From contig JAXDJJ010000073.1 in the NCBI GenBank assembly GCA_034665745.1, positions 1 through 28,894 of the forward strand: a stretch of DNA of 28,894 nucleotides. Reading direction: 5' to 3'. The notes under the pieces are model-generated. The model was not told the origin of the DNA, did no database searches, and was given only the letters and a program-made list of their open reading frames with translations. A program made the position numbers and the translations under genes. Position 1 is the stretch's first letter. Each line of letters starts with the position of its first letter. The stretch is from JAXDJJ01 sp034665745 (GTDB taxonomy: Bacteria; Actinomycetota; CADDZG01; WHSQ01). This document shows, piece by piece, positions 13,780-20,025 of the stretch.

Positions 13780-15336
13780 ATGTTGCGATTCCGTGGCTTT
13801 GCCTTCTTGATAGCGGCCTCGGTCGCCGCTTCGATGTTGTCCGTTTCGACCCCGGCCATCTCGTTGGCTTCACGAGCTCCGCAGTTGCGGAACGCGCCTG
13901 CCAAGCTCGGCACCCGTATCCACGTACCCGCGCGTTTCCGCGCGGGGATGGTTGGGCGCACGATCCAGGCCCAGGTAGACGGCGGCACGGGCACCTCCAC
14001 CACCGCTCCCGCATTCGACACTTTTAAGCCGCCCGCGGGCATGGCGATGGACGCTGGTGAGCCCTCGATCGGCGTCAACTGGAACACCGGCAACATCATG
14101 TTCCAGGCGTACACCGAGACCGACCGCGTAACGATCGACGACAGCAGCACACCTCCGACCGCGACCTGGACCGACGTCAGCGCGCCGAATGCTGTAATCA
14201 GTCTCGACCCGATCCTCTTCACCGATCCGGTCTCAGGGATCACGTCGACGTCGCAGTTGCTCAGCAGCCTTTATGTGCCAACCGGCGGCTGCAGCCTTGC
14301 AATGGTGACGTCCGACGACGGTGAAACGTGGCTTCCGTCGACGGGCTGTGGTGTTCCTGGGTCTTACGATCACCAGACGATCGGTGGCGGCGCCTACGCC
14401 GACCCGAGCGCGCACCCACAAGCGCTCGAGGATCGTGCCACCTACTACTGCGGCCAGAACGGCTACATGGCCAACTGCTCCCTCAGCACCGACGGTGGGA
14501 TCACCTATGGACCCGGCATCCCGACGTACACGGACGTGACCGGCCCCGTGAACGACGCAGCTCCTGGTGGCGTTTGCATCGGGCTCCACGGGCACATCAA
14601 GGTGGGCCCGGATGGCACTGCGTATCTGCCGAACTTCGGATGCAACGAGGGTGGGACGGACCTCCAGGGCGTCGTCGTTTCGGAAGACGACGGCTTGACC
14701 TGGGACGCGCGCACGGTTCCCGGCGCTCTTTACAACGACTTCAAGAGCGACCCCTCTGTGGGTATCTCAACTGACAGCACCCTCTATTTCGCATACGAGC
14801 CGAAAGACGGTCCCGTCCAGGTGGTCGTTTCTCACGACAAGGGCGAGACGTGGACACAGCCGATCGCTCTAGGGAGCGACCTCAACGTTGCTTACGGAGT
14901 TTTCCCTGCGGTCGTTGCGGGCGACCCGGATCGTGCGGCCGTCGCGTACATCGGAACCCCCGATGCGACCAACCTGCCTAACGATTACGAGAACAAGGAC
15001 TACGCGGGTGCGTGGCACCTGTATGTGTCGACCACCTACGACGGTGGCCAGACGTGGACGACCACGGACACCACCCCGACGGATCCCGTCCAGCGCGGAT
15101 GCGTCTGGTGGGGCAACCCCGGAGGGTGCCCGTCGGGTCAACGCAACCTGCTCGACTTCATGGACGCAACCCTCGACCAGTACGGACGCGTCGTGGTCGG
15201 TTACGCGGACGGTTGCATCAACGCGTGCGTGACGGGCGGAGCGAACACCCAAGAGGACATCGGTGCGATCGCTCGTCAGTCCGCTGGCCTGAGCATGTAC
15301 ACGCAGTACGACTCGATGTTCACGCCCGCTGTCTAG
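13780..15336 (+). CDS. Secreted Asp-box (BNR/sialidase-like) beta-propeller protein
   Basis: The 518-aa product starts at ATG 13780, seven bases after GGGAGAG; an in-frame GTG at 13765 is less likely. A signal peptide covers residues 1-30. Five Asp boxes of the S-x-D-x-G-x-T-W type are visible: TSDDGETW (177-184), STDGGITY (236-243), SEDDGLTW (301-308), SHDKGETW (351-358) and TYDGGQTW (419-426), each capping a propeller blade. Several cysteines suggest disulfides. The fold is shared by sialidases and many non-catalytic binding proteins. The Arg triad of sialidases is not apparent, so sialidase activity is not claimed. It probably binds or processes polymers outside the cell. Confidence 0.87.
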   Translation: MLRFRGFAFLIAASVAASMLSVSTPAISLASRAPQLRNAPAKLGTRIHVPARFRAGMVGRTIQAQVDGGTGTSTTAPAFDTFKPPAGMAMDAGEPSIGVNWNTGNIMFQAYTETDRVTIDDSSTPPTATWTDVSAPNAVISLDPILFTDPVSGITSTSQLLSSLYVPTGGCSLAMVTSDDGETWLPSTGCGVPGSYDHQTIGGGAYADPSAHPQALEDRATYYCGQNGYMANCSLSTDGGITYGPGIPTYTDVTGPVNDAAPGGVCIGLHGHIKVGPDGTAYLPNFGCNEGGTDLQGVVVSEDDGLTWDARTVPGALYNDFKSDPSVGISTDSTLYFAYEPKDGPVQVVVSHDKGETWTQPIALGSDLNVAYGVFPAVVAGDPDRAAVAYIGTPDATNLPNDYENKDYAGAWHLYVSTTYDGGQTWTTTDTTPTDPVQRGCVWWGNPGGCPSGQRNLLDFMDATLDQYGRVVVGYADGCINACVTGGANTQEDIGAIARQSAGLSMYTQYDSMFTPAV

Positions 15337-15343
15337 CTACTAA

Positions 15344-15742
15344 CTAAGCTCCACCGTTACTCGGAGGTCGCACGCTGAAACGTATGCGTGCGACCTCTTC
15401 TTCATCCAGGGTGAACACGACGTGGTAGTCGTCTGCACTCGTGTCTAGGTCGAGGTCTGCGACCTCGTCTTCGAGACGCTCGATGTGGCCCCGAGTTGGG
15501 ATGTGCACCTCGCGGGCCATGCTTTCGTAGATCGTTTGGCCCCCCGGCCCCTTGAGGTTCCACTGCTCGGTGAATGTGCCCGAGTCATCGCCCCACCCAC
15601 GCAGTACGAGGAACGCGCCTGCGATCCCCGGCTCGTCCTTCAACAGGACCTGGTTCTCCATCGAAGGATGCAGACGGCCTTGCTCTTTGACGAAGAAGAG
15701 TTCGCGGTCGATGACTTTGGCGTAGATGAGTCTCGCTCCCAT
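15344..15742 (-). CDS. Protein of unknown function (132 aa)
   Basis: This soluble protein has no signal peptide or membrane segment. The ATG at 15742 has AGAAAGGAA just upstream. The pattern of alternating strands, with GAFLVLRGWGDDSGTFTEQWNLKGPGG in the middle and a final strand VARIRFSVRP, suggests a small beta-sandwich of the kind annotated as DUF6941 in Actinomycetota, but that likeness is weak. It lies 14 bp downstream of the saccharopine-dehydrogenase-like gene on the same strand and is probably co-transcribed. It is convergent with the Asp-box gene, with seven bases between stops. Confidence 0.7.
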   Translation of the reverse strand: MGARLIYAKVIDRELFFVKEQGRLHPSMENQVLLKDEPGIAGAFLVLRGWGDDSGTFTEQWNLKGPGGQTIYESMAREVHIPTRGHIERLEDEVADLDLDTSADDYHVVFTLDEEEVARIRFSVRPPSNGGA

Positions 15743-15756
15743 CGGTTCCTTTCTTC

Positions 15757-16839
15757 CTAAGCCGGCTCGTAGACGTGAACGTCGACACCATGGTCGATCA
15801 ATGTCTTATGCAGGGTTTCTAGGCCCATCGCTTCGACCGGGGCCATGACGCCACCGCCGTCGTGACCGTCTTGGGCGAGCTTCACCGCGCCTGCAGCCAA
15901 GGTCTCGGCAGTGAGCCCGTAGACATCGGTGCCGGTCAAGGCGACGTTTCGCCACGAGTCCCCGTCCCGCGCTTCGGCGAGGACGGCCCACTTGTCGGCC
16001 TGTCTCTTCTCTTGACCGGGTCCCGCCGAGCGACGATCAAGGACCTTGTTCGCCAGGGCTTGGACGGGGCGAGCGCCGAGGGTCAGCTTCACGACCGGCA
16101 TCGACAACTTCATCGCGCTTGCCTGGGAGCGCGACACGATGCCGTATAGCTCGAGGGACCGAAGGTCTAGATGCATCGGAGCCAGTCGTCCGATCGCGAA
16201 CGGCAACGCAACGCTGAGCTTGGGGCCGAGCGGGGGAGGCATGGGTGCCCATCGCTTCCGGGAACCCGTGCTCACGGATTCAGGTGCGCCATCCTTCAAC
16301 CAACGCCCGTCGCTTCCCGCGATGTTCGCGACGATCGTGCGGATCGTGCCGGTGGAAGCTTGTTTCGGCATCGAATAGGTGAGGACAGCGTCCGCCTGTG
16401 TCATCCCCTCCGTCGCGAGAGTTACGGCGACGTCGGCGGGGACCTCGTCGAAACCCATCGCCGGCGCCATGACGATCCCGGCGTCGCGCGCTCGGCCCCC
16501 GTAATCGGCCACCAAGCGGTCGATGAACGCCGACTCGCCGGTTGAATCGATGTAATGGACCCCCGCCCGCAGCGCGGCTTCGGCCGCGGTGGCACCGAGC
16601 TGGTCGAAGGGGCCGACGCACGTGATCATGACCCTGACGTCGTCCAGTGCCTTCGTAAGTGCGTCGACATCGCCCACCTCGGCAACCCGAGCAGCGGATG
16701 CACCCGTGGCGGTGGCGAGAGCTTCGAGCTTGTCACGTGACCTGCCGGCGACCACGAAATCGACGCCGCGCCGCCCCAACGCCTCGGCCGTCAAGGTTCC
16801 CGTGTATCCGGTGGCGCCGAAGAGAAGCACGTCGGGCAT
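15757..16839 (-). CDS. Saccharopine dehydrogenase-like NAD(P)-dependent oxidoreductase
   Basis: The 360-aa product opens with a Rossmann nucleotide site, LLFGATGYTGTLTAEAL (5-21), then VVAGRSRDKLEALA, as in the saccharopine dehydrogenase NADP-binding family. Residues 75-130 contain CVGPFDQLGATAAEAAL and HYIDSTGE, which are typical. Family members include trans-acting enoyl reductases of lipid biosynthesis in mycobacteria and saccharopine reductases; lacking lysine-pathway neighbours, a lipid or secondary-metabolite reductase is the more likely role, as inference. It is divergent from an SRPBCC gene with only 31 bp between starts, and both have TANNNT boxes for leaderless transcripts. Confidence 0.82.
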   Translation of the reverse strand: MPDVLLFGATGYTGTLTAEALGRRGVDFVVAGRSRDKLEALATATGASAARVAEVGDVDALTKALDDVRVMITCVGPFDQLGATAAEAALRAGVHYIDSTGESAFIDRLVADYGGRARDAGIVMAPAMGFDEVPADVAVTLATEGMTQADAVLTYSMPKQASTGTIRTIVANIAGSDGRWLKDGAPESVSTGSRKRWAPMPPPLGPKLSVALPFAIGRLAPMHLDLRSLELYGIVSRSQASAMKLSMPVVKLTLGARPVQALANKVLDRRSAGPGQEKRQADKWAVLAEARDGDSWRNVALTGTDVYGLTAETLAAGAVKLAQDGHDGGGVMAPVEAMGLETLHKTLIDHGVDVHVYEPA

Positions 16840-16845
16840 GGAGCG

Positions 16846-16863
16846 AGCCTACGCCCGTAGGGT
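16846..16863. promoter_or_regulatory. Divergent leaderless promoters in a 31-bp gap
   Basis: Minus strand: TAGGCT (16846-16851) then six bases then ATG 16839. Plus strand: TAGGGT (16858-16863) then seven bases then GTG 16871. Neither start has a Shine-Dalgarno sequence. The two -10 boxes are only six bases apart, so the two polymerases must compete for the region. Confidence 0.55.
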
Positions 16864-16870
16864 TGGCCGG

Positions 16871-17332
16871 GTGTCTTCCCCTTACGCGATACGCCACGAC
16901 GGCGAAGAGTTGTTCGAACTCGCGCCCGACGAGCTCTGGCCGGAGATCACCGATGTGCATCGCTTCGAGAAGTGGTGGCCGTGGTTACGGGACGCACGGC
17001 TCGATCCCGACGATGTCGAGGAAGGCTCGATCCTCACATTCACCATCGTCACCCCATTGCCTTACAAGCTGCGTTGCACCGTGGAGTTCACCGAGGTCGT
17101 CCCTTGCGAGCGGATCAACACGATCGTGTCTGGTGATCTCAAAGGGTGGGCGAGTCTCGAGATCGAGTCGTTCGAAGATGGGTCGCGCTTGTTCCTGAGG
17201 TGGGAGCTCGAGCCAACGCAAGGCCCCATGCGGATCCTAGTGAGGGCCGCGCGGCCCTTGATCGTCAGGACGAAGGACTGGGCTATCGACATCGCATTGC
17301 GGTCGTTCCGACGCAACGTCGAGCGAGGTTAG
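16871..17332 (+). CDS. SRPBCC (START-like / polyketide cyclase) family protein
   Basis: The 153-aa product starts at GTG 16871 (SSPYAIRHDGEELFELAPDE in frame), chosen because the frame upstream runs antisense through the oxidoreductase gene. The sequence follows the helix-grip plan: an opening strand, the helix APDELWPEITDVHRFEKWWPWL, strands with GSILTFTIVTPLPYKLRCTVEFTEV, then GWASLEIESFEDGSRLFLRWELEP, and a long C-terminal helix. Such proteins bind lipids or other hydrophobic ligands. The divergent oxidoreductase and the downstream phosphatase (11 bp gap) may belong to the same process, but no substrate can be named. Confidence 0.82.
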   Translation: MSSPYAIRHDGEELFELAPDELWPEITDVHRFEKWWPWLRDARLDPDDVEEGSILTFTIVTPLPYKLRCTVEFTEVVPCERINTIVSGDLKGWASLEIESFEDGSRLFLRWELEPTQGPMRILVRAARPLIVRTKDWAIDIALRSFRRNVERG

Positions 17333-17343
17333 GTTCCGCCGAC

Positions 17344-17976
17344 ATGGCCACCGAGACGATCCATCTCGTGCGACACGGCGAGGTCGAGAACCCGAAGGGG
17401 ATCATCTACGGGAGACTTCCCGGCTTCCACCTGTCCGAACGTGGACAGCGGCAAGCGGCCGCGGCGGCAGAACATCTCAAGGACCGAGACATCGGCGCGA
17501 TCTGGGCGAGCCCACTCGAACGCGCGCAGGAGACGGCCCGTTCCATCGCCGATGTCCTAGGTGTGGACATAACGACCGATGATCGTTTGCTCGAGAGCCT
17601 CAACTCGTTCGAAGGAGTAGGGAAGACCGCGTACGCGTTGCTGAGGAATCCCAGGCACTGGTGGCGCTTCAGGAACCCGATGAAGCCGACCTGGGGCGAG
17701 TCCTACCGGGACATCCAGGCCCGCATGACCTCTGCCATCAGCGATGCGTTCAACAGTGCGGGCGACAAGGAGGTAGTGGTCGTGTCCCACATGACCCCCG
17801 TCATCGTGGCTCGCAACACCCTTGCCCGCCGGCGGGTCCCCGCGTGGCTGCCGGTCACTCCATGTCAGACGGGATCGGTCACGACCTTGGTGCTCGAAGC
17901 AGGGAAGGTGCTGGAGGCTTCTTATTTCGCCCCACCCGAGACGAGTGAGGGCCAGGACCAACCGCCCGCCGGTTAG
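17344..17976 (+). CDS. Histidine phosphatase family protein
   Basis: The 210-aa product has the phosphohistidine motif LVRHGE (R10, H11, G12) and the second conserved histidine in VVVVSHMTPV (about residue 150), with SPLERAQETA as the family's usual proton-donor region. It is a phosphoglycerate mutase-like phosphatase; alpha-ribazole phosphatase (CobC) and sugar-phosphate phosphatases are possible substrates classes, but there are no cobalamin genes here. ATG 17344 follows the SRPBCC stop by 11 bases; TAGGTT (17330-17335) overlaps that stop and is eight bases before the ATG. Its TAG stop overlaps the stop of the minus-strand zinc ribbon (TTAG, 17973-17976). Confidence 0.88.
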   Translation: MATETIHLVRHGEVENPKGIIYGRLPGFHLSERGQRQAAAAAEHLKDRDIGAIWASPLERAQETARSIADVLGVDITTDDRLLESLNSFEGVGKTAYALLRNPRHWWRFRNPMKPTWGESYRDIQARMTSAISDAFNSAGDKEVVVVSHMTPVIVARNTLARRRVPAWLPVTPCQTGSVTTLVLEAGKVLEASYFAPPETSEGQDQPPAG

Positions 17977-18110
17977 ACGGCTTCGTCGTCCTTTTCGGGG
18001 GATTCCACGGTCTCGACCAGGGGAGTCGAGCACACCGGGCAGATGGGCGTATGGCCCTCCTCGACGTAAACGGTGCGCTGGCAGGTCGTGCAGAACGCGG
18101 TCATGGCCAT
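17973..18110 (-). CDS. Very small zinc-ribbon protein (43-45 aa)
   Basis: Read on the minus strand this frame gives MAMTAFCTTCQRTVYVEEGH, then TPICPVCSTPLVET and an acidic tail. Two CxxC pairs, about 15 residues apart, form a clear zinc-ribbon pattern comparable to the DUF5679 protein at 6162. Two in-frame ATGs exist, at 18110 and 18104; the first is preferred because TACCGT (18119-18124 on the minus strand) lies eight bases before it. The stop overlaps that of the convergent phosphatase gene. The gene is too short for most gene callers. Function unknown; nucleic-acid or protein contact is plausible from the fold. Confidence 0.7.
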   Translation of the reverse strand: MAMTAFCTTCQRTVYVEEGHTPICPVCSTPLVETVESPEKDDEAV

Positions 18111-18118
18111 GGGCGAGA

Positions 18119-18139
18119 ACGGTAGCCTGCTTCGCTACC
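18119..18139. promoter_or_regulatory. GGTAGC-N7-GCTACC palindrome in a divergent promoter
   Basis: GGTAGC (18121-18126) and GCTACC (18134-18139) form a perfect inverted repeat separated by seven bases, between the zinc-ribbon start (minus, 18110) and the oxidoreductase start (plus, 18142 or 18163). It overlaps the putative -10 boxes TACCGT (minus) and TAGCCT (plus), as an operator would. Confidence 0.4.
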
Positions 18140-18162
18140 TAATGGCAAACGCTGGGAGTTCG

Positions 18163-19725
18163 ATGGCTTACGACGCGATCGTGATCGGAGCCGGACATAA
18201 CGGTCTCGTTTGTGCGGCATATCTGGCGCGCGAGGGTTTGAAGACCGTGGTCGTTGAAAGAAGCGATCGCATCGGTGGGGCCTGCGTCACGGAAGAGTTG
18301 TTCCCAGGCTTCAGGATCTCGACCGCCTCTTACGCGTTGTCCTTGTTGATGCCGGAAGTCATCTCCGAGCTTGGTCTCGAGCTCGACATCCGTGCCAAGG
18401 ACCCCGAGTTCTTCGCGCCGTCCCTGGACGGGGGCGGCCTCATCATGTGGAAGGACGAGGCCAAGCGATACGAGGCTCTCAAGCGGATCTCGCCCGCCGA
18501 CGCCGAGGCCTATCCCAAGTTCGAGGAGCTCTTCGAGGAGGCCTCGCGTTATCTCCGTCCGTTGCTCTCGTTCCCCGCGACCCGCAAGCAGGCCCGGCGC
18601 GCGTTCCGTCGATCCGAGGTCGAGAAGTTGTTCAAGCGCACCGTCGACAGCTCGATCGCTGAACTGTGCGAGGAGTATTTCGAGTCGGAACTGATCCAGG
18701 GACTAAGGGCATCCCAAGGGATCATCGGTTCCGCCGCGGGGCCACGTACGCCCGGCACTGCTTATCTGTATCTCCACCATGCCTTCGGCACGGTCACCGG
18801 CGAACCTGGAGTGTGGGGGTTCGTGCGCGGGGGCATGGGTGCGATCACTGCCCAGCTTGCAGACATCGTGCGTGCTGCAGGTGGAGAGATCCGGACCGAG
18901 GCCGAGGTCGCGCAGGTGAAACTGGACGGGCGCCGCGCCGGTGGAGTCGTCCTCGCCTCGGGCGAAGAGATCGACGCCGGCATCGTGTTGTCTAACGCCG
19001 ATCCCAAGCGGACCATCTCATTCCTCGACGACTCGCAGCTTGCTCCGGAGTTCGTTCAGGACATCGAGCTTCTGCCCACCTCGGGGACGGTGGTGAAGGT
19101 CAACTGCGCGTTGTCCGGCCTCCCGAAGTTCACGGGGATGGAAGCGCACGACGGCCCCGGCCCCGAGCATCTCGGAACCATCTCGATCGCACCCTCGATC
19201 GACTATCTCGAGGAGGCTTGTAACGCGGCCGCCGCGGGACGTCCGGCAGAGAAGTTCTTCATCGAGGCGTGGATCCAAAGTGCGTCCGAGCCCGAGCTCG
19301 CACCACCCGGCAAGCAGACCCTCTCGATCTTTGCGCAGTACGCGCCGTACGAGCTTGCCGAAGGAACGTGGGCCGAGCGCCGCGACGAGATCGGCGACAA
19401 GATCATCGCCACCTTGGAGGATTACGCGCCGGGGCTCAGTGACCTGATCGAAGACCGCCTCGTGCTCGGCCCCCCCGACCTCGAAGAGCGCTTCGGTCTG
19501 ACGGGGGGCAACATCTTCCACGGCGAGCTGCTGCCTGACTGGCTGTTCGAGAAGCGCCCGGCGAATACCTGGCACCGCTACCGCTCACCGGTGGCCGGGC
19601 TCTACATGTGCGGTTCCGGAGCCCATCCGGGCGGCGGGGTCTGCGGTGCCCCCGGCCGGAATGCCGCCCGTGCGGTTCTGGAGGACCTGGTTTCCAAGGG
19701 GACCGAGCGGGTAAATAGCTCCTAA
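18163..19725 (+). CDS. FAD-dependent oxidoreductase, PYROXD2 / phytoene-desaturase-like
   Basis: The 520-aa product starts with the dinucleotide-binding fold YDAIVIGAGHNGLVCAAYL (3-21) and the ERSDRIGGACVTEEL segment typical of the phytoene desaturase-like PYROXD2 group. Near the C-terminus LYMCGSGAHPGGGVCGAPG supplies the second FAD-binding motif. PYROXD2-type enzymes differ from carotenoid desaturases, and no carotenoid genes lie nearby, so the substrate is unknown. ATG 18163 has GGGAG four bases upstream; ATG 18142 seven codons earlier is also possible and would fit a short leader from TAGCCT. The gene is followed after 15 bp by the DUF6458 gene and probably shares its terminator. Confidence 0.88.
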   Translation: MAYDAIVIGAGHNGLVCAAYLAREGLKTVVVERSDRIGGACVTEELFPGFRISTASYALSLLMPEVISELGLELDIRAKDPEFFAPSLDGGGLIMWKDEAKRYEALKRISPADAEAYPKFEELFEEASRYLRPLLSFPATRKQARRAFRRSEVEKLFKRTVDSSIAELCEEYFESELIQGLRASQGIIGSAAGPRTPGTAYLYLHHAFGTVTGEPGVWGFVRGGMGAITAQLADIVRAAGGEIRTEAEVAQVKLDGRRAGGVVLASGEEIDAGIVLSNADPKRTISFLDDSQLAPEFVQDIELLPTSGTVVKVNCALSGLPKFTGMEAHDGPGPEHLGTISIAPSIDYLEEACNAAAAGRPAEKFFIEAWIQSASEPELAPPGKQTLSIFAQYAPYELAEGTWAERRDEIGDKIIATLEDYAPGLSDLIEDRLVLGPPDLEERFGLTGGNIFHGELLPDWLFEKRPANTWHRYRSPVAGLYMCGSGAHPGGGVCGAPGRNAARAVLEDLVSKGTERVNSS

Positions 19726-19740
19726 CCAAGGAGGTGCACC

Positions 19741-19959
19741 ATGGGTATTGGAGCAAGTCTGTTCCTGATCGCGCTGGGCGCGATCCTCACGTTCGCCGTT
19801 GACGTTGCGACCCAAGGTTTCAACATCAACACGATCGGGGTCATCCTGATGATCGTTGGTGGACTCGGACTGGTCCTGACCATGCTGTTCTGGTCTGACA
19901 GCGCACCGATGCGTCGTCGTGGCACCACGGTCGTCCGTGAGGACCGTGAGGTCATCTAG
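19741..19959 (+). CDS. DUF6458 family small membrane protein
   Basis: The 72-aa protein begins MGIGASLFLIALGAILTFAV and has two membrane segments (4-21 and 31-50), followed by a basic-acidic tail with RRRGTTVVRED. This is the usual plan of DUF6458, a family common in Actinomycetota with unknown function. A near-perfect ribosome binding site, AAGGAGGTG, precedes the ATG by six bases, suggesting strong translation. It lies 15 bp after the FAD oxidoreductase and is followed by a strong terminator. Confidence 0.88.
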   Translation: MGIGASLFLIALGAILTFAVDVATQGFNINTIGVILMIVGGLGLVLTMLFWSDSAPMRRRGTTVVREDREVI

Positions 19960-19977
19960 TTCCTAGCAAGCGTACGG

Positions 19978-20005
19978 AAAAGGGGGGCCTCGCGGCCCCC
20001 CTTTT
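19978..20005. terminator. Bidirectional terminator
   Basis: GGGGGGCC (19982-19989) pairs with GGCCCCCC (19994-20001) around TCGC, flanked by AAAA and TTTT. It separates the convergent DUF6458 and M14 peptidase genes. Confidence 0.95.
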
Positions 20006-20025
20006 CGATGCTCGAACCCTTATCG

